A DNA stretch of 14,207 nucleotides, taken from contig CATYJC010000043.1 in NCBI GenBank assembly GCA_958407555.1, positions 1 to 14,207 on the forward strand, given 5' to 3'. The DNA is from an uncultured Collinsella sp. Its GTDB lineage: Bacteria; Actinomycetota; Coriobacteriia; Coriobacteriales; Coriobacteriaceae. Below the pieces are notes generated by a model. That model saw only the letters and a program-made list of their open reading frames with translations, had not been told where the DNA came from and did no database searches. Both the position numbers and the translations under genes were made by a program. Shown here in pieces: positions 6,696-13,442 of this stretch. The stretch's first letter is position 1. Each line of letters opens with the position of its first letter.

Positions 6696-8249
6696 TTAGG
6701 CCTCGGTGGCGAGTACGCGACCCGTCATCTCGGCGGAAGGCTCAATACCAGCCATGGTGAGCATGGTCGGAGCGATATCGGAAAGACGGCCGTCCTCGAT
6801 ACCGGTGAGCTGTGCCTTCTCATCAACGATGATGAACGGCACGCGGTTGGTGGTGTGAGCCGTGAACGGATGCTTGGAACCGTCGGAAGCAACGTCAAAC
6901 ATGTGATCGGCGTTGCCGTGATCGGCGGTAATCAGCGCAAAGCCGCCCTTAGCGAGAATCGCCGGGACAACCTTGGACAGGGCATCGTCAACAGCCTCGA
7001 CGGCCTTAACGGCAGCGTCGAAGACACCGGTGTGACCAACCATGTCGCAGTTTGCGAAGTTCACGATGTAGAAATCAGCGCGATCCTCGTTGATGGCGGC
7101 GACAAGCTTCTCGGTAACCTCGGGAGCGCTCATCTCAGGTTGCAGGTCGTAGGTAGCGACCTTGGGAGAAGCGACGAGCACGCGCTCCTCGCCCTCCTTG
7201 GGCTCCTCGATGCCGCCGTTGAGGAAGAACGTCACGTGGGCGTACTTCTCGGTCTCGGCGGTGTGCAGCTGCTTCAGGCCATTGGCGGCGATAACGTCGG
7301 CCAGAACGTTCTCGGGGAACGTCTTGGGGAAGGCGACCTCGACGTCAAACGTCGGGTCGTACTCGGTCATCGTCACAAAGTGCGAAAGCTTGATCTGCTC
7401 GCGCTCAAAGCCGTCGAACTCCTTGTCCGTGAACACGCGAGTCATCTGACGAGCGCGGTCGGGACGGAAGTTGAAGAAGATGGCCGCGTCGCCCTCGTGG
7501 ATGCCCTCGTTGTGGGCAGCGAAGGGCTCGACGAACTCGTCGCCGCGCGGATCCTTCTCGTAGTAGGCCTTGATACCGGCAACAGGGTCGGTATCGGCAT
7601 CGGATGCGTTGACCATGACGTCGTAGGCGCGCTGGATGCGCTCCCAACGGTTGTCGCGGTCCATGGCCCAATAACGGCCCGAGACGGTGGCAACGCGAGC
7701 GTCGCAACCGGTCTCCTCGGAGATCTTAGCCAGGAAGGCGCAGAACTCACTCATGTAACCGGCACCGGACTGCGGGTCAACGTCGCGACCATCCATGAAG
7801 GCGTGGACGCGAACGGTCTTGACACCGTGCTCGGCAGCCATCTTGACCAGAGCCTCGACGTGGCTCATATGAGAATGAACACCGCCAGGGCTCATAAGGC
7901 CCATGAGGTGGAGAGTCTTGCCGTCAGCCTTGACGTCGTCCATAGCCTTGACGAAAACCTCGTTCTTGGCGATGGAGCCGTCCTTGATGGCATTGTTGAT
8001 ACGCGAAAGCTCCTGGAACACGATGCGACCGGCACCGATGTTGAGGTGACCCACCTCGGAGTTGCCCATCTGACCGTCGGGAAGGCCCACGTCCTCGCCC
8101 GAAGCACCGAGCGTGGTGTGAGGATACTTCTCGTACAGGCTATCAAGGAAGGGCGTCTTAGCAGCGGCGACGGCGTTCTCGCCATCGGCCGGAGCCAGGC
8201 CACAGCCGTCCATGATGATCAGGAGTGCAGGAAGATGACGTTGTGCCAT
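6696..8249 (-). CDS. gpmI: 2,3-bisphosphoglycerate-independent phosphoglycerate mutase
   Basis: Cytoplasmic Mn-dependent enzyme that interconverts 3-phosphoglycerate and 2-phosphoglycerate. It has 517 residues, the usual family length. Visible motifs are DGCG with metal ligand Asp14, GNSEVGH with the phospho-accepting Ser64, PGGVHSHMSH (121-130), DGRDVDP (153-159), GRYWAMDRDNRWER (191-204), FNFRPDRARQ (259-268), NCDMVGHTG (400-408), TADHGNADHMFD (441-452) and His465 in HTTNRVPF. This is the alkaline-phosphatase-superfamily mutase, not the histidine-phosphatase GpmA type. The start is five bases after the tpiA stop. Its ribosome binding site is weak (GAGTAGGA), so coupling to tpiA is likely. 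The residue after DG is Cys where Trp or Phe is more usual. Confidence 0.97.
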   Translation of the reverse strand: MAQRHLPALLIIMDGCGLAPADGENAVAAAKTPFLDSLYEKYPHTTLGASGEDVGLPDGQMGNSEVGHLNIGAGRIVFQELSRINNAIKDGSIAKNEVFVKAMDDVKADGKTLHLMGLMSPGGVHSHMSHVEALVKMAAEHGVKTVRVHAFMDGRDVDPQSGAGYMSEFCAFLAKISEETGCDARVATVSGRYWAMDRDNRWERIQRAYDVMVNASDADTDPVAGIKAYYEKDPRGDEFVEPFAAHNEGIHEGDAAIFFNFRPDRARQMTRVFTDKEFDGFEREQIKLSHFVTMTEYDPTFDVEVAFPKTFPENVLADVIAANGLKQLHTAETEKYAHVTFFLNGGIEEPKEGEERVLVASPKVATYDLQPEMSAPEVTEKLVAAINEDRADFYIVNFANCDMVGHTGVFDAAVKAVEAVDDALSKVVPAILAKGGFALITADHGNADHMFDVASDGSKHPFTAHTTNRVPFIIVDEKAQLTGIEDGRLSDIAPTMLTMAGIEPSAEMTGRVLATEA

Positions 8250-8254
8250 ATGTC

Positions 8255-9022
8255 CTACTCGCCTGCCTTGACGACCATAGAGGCGAAGTCGGCAGACTTG
8301 AGCGAAGCGCCGCCCACGAGGGCGCCGTCGACGTCGGGCTTGGCGACGAGCTCGGCGATGTTGCCGGGCTTGGCAGAGCCACCATAGAGAACGCGGATGC
8401 CGTTAGCGAGCTCCTCGCCGAACATCTCCTTGAGGGTCTCACGGATAGCGCCGCAGACCTCCTGAGCGTCCTCGGCGGTAGCGGTCTTGCCGGTGCCGAT
8501 AGCCCAGATGGGCTCGTAGGCGACGACGACCTGCTTGGGGCAAGTGATCTCGAGACCCTCGAGACCTGCCTTGACCTGGTTGCAGACGAAGTCGACATAG
8601 GTGCCGGCCTCGCGAACCTCCTCGGGCTCACCGCAGCAGAAGACGGGAACGATGCCAGCGGCAACGAGGGCCTTGGCCTTCTTGTTCATATCCTCGTCGG
8701 TCTCGTGGAAATATCCACGACGCTCGGAGTGACCGATGATGCAGTAAGTGCAGCCAGCGGACTTGAGCATGTCGCAGGAGGACTCGCCGGTGTAGGCACC
8801 CTTTGCCTCCCAGTACACGTTCTGTGCACCGAGAGCGATGGGGGCAGCCTGCATGCGGGCGTGAACGGTGGTGATGTCGATGGTCGGCGGGCAGACGAGG
8901 ACCTCAACGCCCTCGGGAACTTCGGGCAGAGCCTCGGCGAGCTCGTCAGCGAGCTTAGCGGCAGCGGCAACGTCGTTGTTCATTTTCCAGTTGCCGGCGA
9001 TGAGTTTAGTGCGATTAGGCAT
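8255..9022 (-). CDS. tpiA: Triose-phosphate isomerase
   Basis: TIM-barrel enzyme interconverting dihydroxyacetone phosphate and glyceraldehyde-3-phosphate. The start MPNRTKLIAGNWKMN gives 255 residues, normal for the family. The longer open frame to 9085 would only add translated pgk-end sequence in another frame. Catalytic residues are all present: Asn11 and Lys13 in AGNWKMN, His98 in IIGHSERR, and Glu170 in AYEPIWAIGTGK, followed by the phosphate loop LYGGSAKP (from 212). Its ATG overlaps the pgk stop by eight bases (ATGCCTAA). TGGAGG nine bases upstream lies within pgk, so the two are very probably translationally coupled. It is the third gene of the gapA-pgk-tpiA-gpmI cluster. Confidence 0.97.
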   Translation of the reverse strand: MPNRTKLIAGNWKMNNDVAAAAKLADELAEALPEVPEGVEVLVCPPTIDITTVHARMQAAPIALGAQNVYWEAKGAYTGESSCDMLKSAGCTYCIIGHSERRGYFHETDEDMNKKAKALVAAGIVPVFCCGEPEEVREAGTYVDFVCNQVKAGLEGLEITCPKQVVVAYEPIWAIGTGKTATAEDAQEVCGAIRETLKEMFGEELANGIRVLYGGSAKPGNIAELVAKPDVDGALVGGASLKSADFASMVVKAGE

Positions 9023-10217
9023 CGAGAAGCGCCTCCACTCCGGGGAGAGCCTTGCCCTCGACGAGCTCCATGGAAGCGCCGCCACCGGTGGAGATCCAGC
9101 TCATCTTGTCGGCAAGATCGAACTTGTTGACGGCTGCGACGGAGTCGCCACCGCCGATGATGGAGGTGCCGCCGTTGGCCTTGAGCTCGGCAACAGCCTC
9201 GGCAACGGCCTTGGTGCCGTGCGCGAAGTTATCGAACTCGAAAACGCCCATGGGGCCGTTCCAGAAGACGGTCTTGGCGCCCTTGATGGCCTCGGCGTAA
9301 AGGGCCTCGGTCTTGGGGCCGATGTCCATGCCCATGCGATCCTCGGGGATGGCGTCGGAAGCGACGACCTCGCCCGTAGCGTCCTCGCCGAAGTGGTCGG
9401 CAACGAGGTTATCGATCGGGAGCAGGATCTTGACGCCCTTGTCCTCAGCCTTCTTGAGCATCTCTGCAGCGCGCTCGACCCAGTCCTCCTCTTTGAGGGA
9501 GGTACCGACGGTCTTGTAGCCCTTGGCCAGGAAGAAGGTGTAGGCCATGCCGCCACCGATGATCAGGGTGTCGGCGGAATCGATCAGATGATCGAGGACA
9601 CCGATTTTGGAGGAAACCTTGGAACCGCCGACGATGGCGACGAAAGGACGCTCAGGATCAGCGAAGATGCTGGTCAGCGTGTCGACCTCCTTCTCAAGTA
9701 GGAAGCCTGCGACAGCGGGGAGATAGGCGGCCGGGCCCACGACGGAACCCTGTGCGCGGTGAGCGGTGCCGAAGGCGTCGAGAACGAAGATGTCGCCGTA
9801 GGAAGCGAGCTTCTTGGCGATCTCGGGATCGTTCTTCTTCTCGCGCTTATCGAAACGGACGTTCTCGAGAACGAGGACCTTGCCCGGCTCGACAGCCTCG
9901 ACGGCCTTGGCGGCCTCCTCGCCGTAGGTGTCCTGGACGAAGCTGACGTCGAGACCGGAAAGCTCGGCGAGCTTGGCGGCAACCGGCTTGAGCGAAAGCT
10001 CGGGCTCGAAACCAGTGCCGGCAGGACGGCCAAGGTGGCTCATGAGGATGACGCGAGCGTTGTGCTCGACGAGATACTTGATGGTGGGAAGGGCAGCCTT
10101 GATGCGGGTGGTATCGCCCACGACGCCGTCCTTGATAGGCACATTGAAGTCAACGCGAACGAGAACGCGCTTGCCGTCGACATCGATGTCGCGGACGGTC
10201 TTCTTGGTAAAGGCCAT
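9015..10217 (-). CDS. pgk: Phosphoglycerate kinase
   Basis: Transfers the acyl phosphate of 1,3-bisphosphoglycerate to ADP, the first ATP-yielding step of glycolysis. The start MAFTKKTVRD gives 400 residues, typical of the family. An in-frame ATG at 10295 lies inside the upstream hairpin and is rejected. Motifs seen are RVDFNVP (21-27), HLGRP (61-65), LENVRF (117-122), DAFGTAHR (147-154), VGGSKVSSKIGVL (196-208), GGGMAYTFF (221-229), WNGPMGVFE (329-337), GGGDS (365-369) and STGGGAS (386-392). GAAAGG is about 13 bases before the ATG. No convincing promoter fits in the 53 bases between the gapA hairpin tail and the start, so it is probably read through from gapA. Confidence 0.97.
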   Translation of the reverse strand: MAFTKKTVRDIDVDGKRVLVRVDFNVPIKDGVVGDTTRIKAALPTIKYLVEHNARVILMSHLGRPAGTGFEPELSLKPVAAKLAELSGLDVSFVQDTYGEEAAKAVEAVEPGKVLVLENVRFDKREKKNDPEIAKKLASYGDIFVLDAFGTAHRAQGSVVGPAAYLPAVAGFLLEKEVDTLTSIFADPERPFVAIVGGSKVSSKIGVLDHLIDSADTLIIGGGMAYTFFLAKGYKTVGTSLKEEDWVERAAEMLKKAEDKGVKILLPIDNLVADHFGEDATGEVVASDAIPEDRMGMDIGPKTEALYAEAIKGAKTVFWNGPMGVFEFDNFAHGTKAVAEAVAELKANGGTSIIGGGDSVAAVNKFDLADKMSWISTGGGASMELVEGKALPGVEALLDA

Positions 10218-10238
10218 GTTTGCTTCTACCTTTCGTAC

Positions 10239-10262
10239 ATGTGTGCACGTATGTGCGCACGG
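10239..10262 (-). repeat. Two tandem 12-base repeats in the pgk leader
   Basis: ATGTGTGCACGT (10239-10250) is followed at once by ATGTGCGCACGG (10251-10262), ten of twelve positions equal. Each copy holds a self-complementary core: GTGCAC in the first, GTGCGCAC in the second. It sits 22 bases upstream of the pgk start, between the gapA hairpin and the ribosome binding site. The role is unknown: protein site, RNA structure or chance. Confidence 0.5.
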
Positions 10263-10269
10263 TTTCCAA

Positions 10270-10318
10270 TAAAAAAGGACGCGACCCCAGAGCATAAGCC
10301 CTTAAAGGCCGCGCCCTT
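10270..10318 (-). terminator. Terminator or attenuator between gapA and pgk
   Basis: In minus-strand RNA, a 12-bp stem forms between 10307-10318 and 10275-10286, with two G-U pairs and no mismatch. The loop of about 20 bases holds an inner 5-bp stem (AGGGC with GCTCT). The stem is followed by TTTTTTATT. The G-U pairs exist only on this strand, which supports termination of transcripts coming from gapA. As pgk has no clear promoter, partial read-through is likely, giving more gapA than pgk-tpiA-gpmI mRNA. Confidence 0.85.
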
Positions 10319-10355
10319 CTTTAGACGCTCAACGAGCTATTCGCTAAAAGCTAAA

Positions 10356-11381
10356 TTAAGCAACGAACTTCTCGAAGTACTTGATGGTGCGGACCATCTG
10401 AGAGGTGTAGGAGTTCTCGTTGTCGTACCAAGAGGTGACCTGAACGAGGGTCTGGCCGTTGCCGAGATCAGAGCACATGGTCTGAGTGGCGTCGAAGATG
10501 GAGCCGTGGGTCTCGCCGACGATGTCGCGGGAGACGATCTGGTCCTCGTTGTAAGCGAAGGTATCGGGGATGGTCTCGGCGTAGGCCTTCATGGCAGCGT
10601 TGACCTCGTCGACGGTGACCTTCTTGTCAACGACGGCGTAGAGGTTGGTCAGCGAGCCGGTCGGCGTCGGGACGCGCTGGGCGGCACCGATGAGCTTGCC
10701 GTTGAGCTCGGGGAGAACCAGGCCGATGGCCTTGGCAGCGCCCGTGGTGTTCGGGACGATGTTCTCGGAGCAGGCGCGGGAGCGACGGAAGTTGCCCTTG
10801 CGCTGCGGGCCGTCGAGCGGCATCTGGTCGCCGGTGAAGGCGTGGATGGTGGTCATGATGCCGGAGACGATGGGAGCGAAGTCGTTCAGGCCCTTGGCCA
10901 TCGGGGCGAGGCAGTTGGTGGTGCAGGAAGCAGCGGAGATGATGTTGTCCTCAGCGGTCAGCGTCTCATGGTTGACGTTGTACACGATGGTGGGCAGATC
11001 GCTGCCGGCCGGAGCGGAGATGACGACCTTCTTGGCGCCAGCGTTGATGTGGGCCTGAGCCTTAGCCTTGCTGGTGTAGAAGCCGGTGCACTCGAGAACG
11101 ACGTCGACGTCGAGGTCGCCCCAAGGCAGGTTGTTGGCGTCGGCCTCCTTGTAGATCTTGATCTCCTTGCCGTCAACGGTGATGGAATCCTCGCCAGCGA
11201 CGACCTCGTGATCGCGAGCATAGTTGCCCTGCGTGGAGTCGTACTTCAGCAGGTAAGCGAGCATATCGGGAGAGGTGAGGTCGTTGATAGCGACGATCTC
11301 GGAGCCCTCATGACCGAACATCTGGCGGAAGGCCAGACGACCGATGCGACCGAAGCCGTTAATAGCAACCTTTACTGCCAT
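10356..11381 (-). CDS. gapA: NAD-dependent glyceraldehyde-3-phosphate dehydrogenase
   Basis: Oxidises and phosphorylates glyceraldehyde-3-phosphate to 1,3-bisphosphoglycerate with NAD reduction. The start MAVKVAINGFGRIGR is preceded by AAAGGAG with a 5-base gap and gives 341 residues. The open frame to 11483 runs back through the ribosome binding site and a leader hairpin and is rejected. Seen are the Rossmann motif NGFGRIGR, Asp34 in AINDL (marks NAD over NADP), catalytic Cys153 in ASCTTNC, His180 in TTIHAFTGDQ, NTTGAAKAIG, and the C-terminal SWYDNENSY. The small-residue pattern of the glycolytic NAD enzyme is intact, so glycolytic direction is favoured. It follows whiA after 193 AT-rich bases with promoter and repeat motifs, and leads the cluster to gpmI. 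Confidence 0.97.
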   Translation of the reverse strand: MAVKVAINGFGRIGRLAFRQMFGHEGSEIVAINDLTSPDMLAYLLKYDSTQGNYARDHEVVAGEDSITVDGKEIKIYKEADANNLPWGDLDVDVVLECTGFYTSKAKAQAHINAGAKKVVISAPAGSDLPTIVYNVNHETLTAEDNIISAASCTTNCLAPMAKGLNDFAPIVSGIMTTIHAFTGDQMPLDGPQRKGNFRRSRACSENIVPNTTGAAKAIGLVLPELNGKLIGAAQRVPTPTGSLTNLYAVVDKKVTVDEVNAAMKAYAETIPDTFAYNEDQIVSRDIVGETHGSIFDATQTMCSDLGNGQTLVQVTSWYDNENSYTSQMVRTIKYFEKFVA

Positions 11382-11397
11382 TGTGTCTCCTTTCGTA

Positions 11398-11434
11398 AGG
11401 CCCCCGCAAGCTACAGCGCCTGCCGTTGAGGCCC
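11398..11434 (-). promoter_or_regulatory. Stem-loop in the gapA leader
   Basis: In the minus-strand RNA GGGCCUC (11428-11434) pairs with GGGGCCU (11398-11404) using G-U pairs. Inside it GCAGGC pairs with GCUUGC around a 6-base loop. The structure ends about ten bases before the gapA ribosome binding site. It is not followed by a U-run, so it is not a terminator. Stabilising or translation-regulating leader structures are known for gap mRNAs in other bacteria; a role here is inference. Confidence 0.5.
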
Positions 11435-11453
11435 ACAAACTAACCACTCGCCT

Positions 11454-11482
11454 AATATACCTTTTTTTTGGCTTGAATTTCA
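11454..11482 (-). promoter_or_regulatory. Candidate gapA promoter
   Basis: On the minus strand TATATT (11454-11459) matches the -10 consensus at five of six positions and follows a run of eight A. At 17 bases upstream the -35 position reads TGAAAT (11477-11482), which is poor, so the A-tract and AT-rich upstream DNA may compensate. The leader would be about 65-70 bases. A second -10-like TATACG lies farther up at about 11531-11536. Confidence 0.45.
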
Positions 11483-11510
11483 CGAGAATGCTCGAAATTG
11501 AAAATCAAAT

Positions 11511-11575
11511 TTGCGTTAAAACGCTTTAACGTATAAAACAGCAGTTAAACCACCATAAAAGCTATTGCGTTAAAC
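11511..11575. repeat. Repeated GTTAAA motifs and an 18-base dyad upstream of gapA
   Basis: CGTTAAA-ACGC-TTTAACG (11514-11531) is an 18-base inverted repeat with 7-bp arms. TTGCGTTAAA occurs twice in direct orientation (11511-11520 and 11565-11574), and a further GTTAAAC lies at 11544-11550. The cluster lies upstream of the gapA promoter candidate and immediately after the whiA stop. It looks like an operator for a dimeric regulator. An alternative is that the dyad is a weak whiA terminator, since CAAATTTGATTTT follows it on the minus strand. Confidence 0.6.
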
Positions 11576-12504
11576 TACCCGCTTGCTTCAATGAGCTTTT
11601 CAAGGCGCAAAACACGGTGATACAAGGCCGACTTCGACAAAGGAGGGTCGGCCATTTCCCCCAAATCTCGCAGTGAGAGATCGGGGTAACGCTCGCGTAA
11701 GTCACAAAAAACTGCCAGAGCGTCCGGCAGCGTTTCGCGCAAACCGCGCCGATCAAGCTCATCGATGAGCGCAAGCTGATGTTGGGCGGCACCGGCACTT
11801 CTGGTCTGGTTGGCAAGCTCTGCGTTCACGCGACGATTCACGTCGTTCTTCACCAGCTTAACCGCGCGGGCCTCTTCAATCTCGGCAACGCTGCGCTTGG
11901 CGCCAATCAGCTGTAACAGACGTTTAATCTCCTCGGCACTCTTGATGTACACGGCATACGAGCCGCGACGCGCATTGACGCGGGCGTGAACTCCAATCTG
12001 CTCCAGAAGGTCGCAAAGCCCCTTTGCATACTCCTCGCCCTGGACGGCAATCTCCAAATGAAAATCGCCACGCGGGTCGGCAACAAAGCCTCCGGCAATC
12101 AGCGCACCGCGAATATAGGCGAGCCTGCAGCAGGGACGGGCAACGATGTGCCGGGGAACACCAGCGACGAGCCCTCCCCTGCGGTCTAGAATGCCCAGCA
12201 GCACCAGAGCCTTGTCCAGGTCGGGTTGATCGGGCAGGGTAATGAGATAGTTACGGACCTTATGCAAGACCGATTTACGAACGGTGAATTCCGTTTTGAG
12301 CTTAAGGATGCGATGCGTCAGCGTGATCATCGTGCGCGCGACGGCACCCGTCTCGGTCGCGACCGTCAAACGATACCGCCCGGAGCCGGCCAGCGAAAGT
12401 GTACCGCTCACACGCGTCAGGGCGGCAAGCGTCGACAAATCGCAGTATTCACATTCGGGTTCGCAGCGCGCGAGCTCGTCACGCACCTCGGCGGTAAACG
12501 ACAT
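11575..12504 (-). CDS. whiA: DNA-binding protein WhiA
   Basis: WhiA family transcription factor, 309 residues, known in Streptomyces for sporulation control and in Bacillus for effects on division and chromosome handling. The N-terminal half is the LAGLIDADG-homing-endonuclease-like fold, with LAYIRGALIAGGFVADPRG at 128-146. NDVNRRVNAE (210-219) marks the linker. The C-terminal helix-turn-helix spans about 255-305, with LSLRDLGEMADPPLSKSALYHRVLRLEKL. The start is six bases after the rapZ stop with only a weak AGG site, so coupling to rapZ is likely. The N-terminus has an uncommon-looking cysteine spacing (C14, C18, C21), plus C125/C126. Its target here is unknown; the repeat array directly downstream, in front of gapA, is a candidate site. 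Confidence 0.95.
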   Translation of the reverse strand: MSFTAEVRDELARCEPECEYCDLSTLAALTRVSGTLSLAGSGRYRLTVATETGAVARTMITLTHRILKLKTEFTVRKSVLHKVRNYLITLPDQPDLDKALVLLGILDRRGGLVAGVPRHIVARPCCRLAYIRGALIAGGFVADPRGDFHLEIAVQGEEYAKGLCDLLEQIGVHARVNARRGSYAVYIKSAEEIKRLLQLIGAKRSVAEIEEARAVKLVKNDVNRRVNAELANQTRSAGAAQHQLALIDELDRRGLRETLPDALAVFCDLRERYPDLSLRDLGEMADPPLSKSALYHRVLRLEKLIEASG

Positions 12505-12510
12505 GCAGAC

Positions 12511-13431
12511 CTATGCTTTCGTGTTGGCGCGCGACAGGTCGCGATGGGAAATGCTCACGTGATATTGGGCGCCTTCCAAATAACGTGCCGTGGCCTCGGC
12601 GATGGCAACGCTGCGGTGTTGACCGCCCGTGCAGCCGATGGCAATAGAAAGCTGTGGCTTGCCCTCCGCGATATAGCCGGGCATGACCGTATCGAGCAGC
12701 TGCGTCCAGGCCTTCCAGAACTCCTGGGTCTTGGGATGGTCCAGAACAAAGTCAGAGACTTTCTTATCGAGACCGGTCATGGTGCGCATCTCGGGATCGT
12801 AGAACGGATTGGGCAGGAAGCGGACGTCGATCATAATGTCCGCCTCGACGGGCATGCCGTGCTTAAAGCCAAACGAGAACACGTGAACGTCCATGAGCTG
12901 CTGGTCGGACAGCTCGGAGAACGCCATGCGCAATTTGTTGCGCAGGGCAGAGGTGCGCAGACGGCTCGTGTCGATGATCATATCGGCTCGATCGCGCACG
13001 CCCTGCAGCTGCAGGCGCTCGCGCTGAATCGCATCTGCAGTAGTCTCCCCCGGCTTGGCAATGGGGTGGCGGCGGCGGTTTTCGCTATAACGACGGATCA
13101 GCACCTCGTCAGAGGCCTCGAGAAACACGATGTCACAGCTCATCTCGCGCTCCTCGAGCGCGGCAACGGCATCGAGCAGCTCATCGAACAAGCCCTGGCT
13201 GCGCAGGTCGCAGGTGACGGCAAGATGTCTGCCCACGCCCGTATTGATGCCGACGAGTTCGGCAAGCTGGGCGATCAGACGCGGAGGCAAGTTGTCGATG
13301 CAAAAATAGCCCATGTCCTCGAACACATGCATGGCCTGCGTTCGGCCCGATCCGGACATTCCGGTGATGATGACGATATCGGGGATGCGCTCCGAGCGCT
13401 CCGCCGCATCCATGGCATCTCCCTTTTGCAT
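12511..13431 (-). CDS. rapZ: RapZ family nucleotide-binding protein
   Basis: RapZ (YvcJ) P-loop protein of 306 residues. In enterobacteria it binds small RNA GlmZ to control GlmS and glucosamine-6-P synthesis; in Gram-positives the role is less clear. Walker A is GMSGSGRT (24-31), with Arg30 where Lys is standard. CIDNLP lies at 44-49, and LEASDEVLIRRYSENRRRHP at about 104-123. The C-terminal domain carries SFGFKHGMP (186-194), DVRFLPNPFY (202-211) and CTGGQHRSV (267-275), the phosphate/metabolite-binding signature. Two ATGs are supported: this one with AGGAGG five bases upstream, and another at 13413 (300 residues) with AAGGGAG five bases upstream. yvcK, usually next in this cluster, is absent, and whiA follows after six bases. 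Confidence 0.95.
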   Translation of the reverse strand: MQKGDAMDAAERSERIPDIVIITGMSGSGRTQAMHVFEDMGYFCIDNLPPRLIAQLAELVGINTGVGRHLAVTCDLRSQGLFDELLDAVAALEEREMSCDIVFLEASDEVLIRRYSENRRRHPIAKPGETTADAIQRERLQLQGVRDRADMIIDTSRLRTSALRNKLRMAFSELSDQQLMDVHVFSFGFKHGMPVEADIMIDVRFLPNPFYDPEMRTMTGLDKKVSDFVLDHPKTQEFWKAWTQLLDTVMPGYIAEGKPQLSIAIGCTGGQHRSVAIAEATARYLEGAQYHVSISHRDLSRANTKA

Positions 13432-13442
13432 GTGTGCCTCCT

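Noticed and set aside
6654..8387. 577-codon plus-strand open frame over gpmI
   Set aside because: Mirror frame of gpmI; it begins inside the gpmI terminator.
9023..9085. Upstream start for tpiA
   Set aside because: It would add 21 residues unlike any triose-phosphate isomerase and overlap pgk by 71 bases. The ATG at 9022 gives the family N-terminus.
10218..10295. Upstream start for pgk
   Set aside because: It would begin inside the gapA-pgk hairpin and translate the terminator tail.
9759..11429. 556-codon plus-strand open frame over pgk/gapA
   Set aside because: Mirror frame of two conserved glycolytic genes, running through their terminator; no domain seen.
11382..11483. Upstream start for gapA
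   Set aside because: The extension crosses the ribosome binding site, leader hairpin and promoter candidate. The ATG at 11381 gives the family N-terminus.
11461..11560. CggR operator or catabolite cre site upstream of gapA
   Set aside because: Neither the CGGGAC-type CggR half-sites nor a TGNNANCGNTNNCA-like cre is visible. The motifs present are of GTTAAA type.
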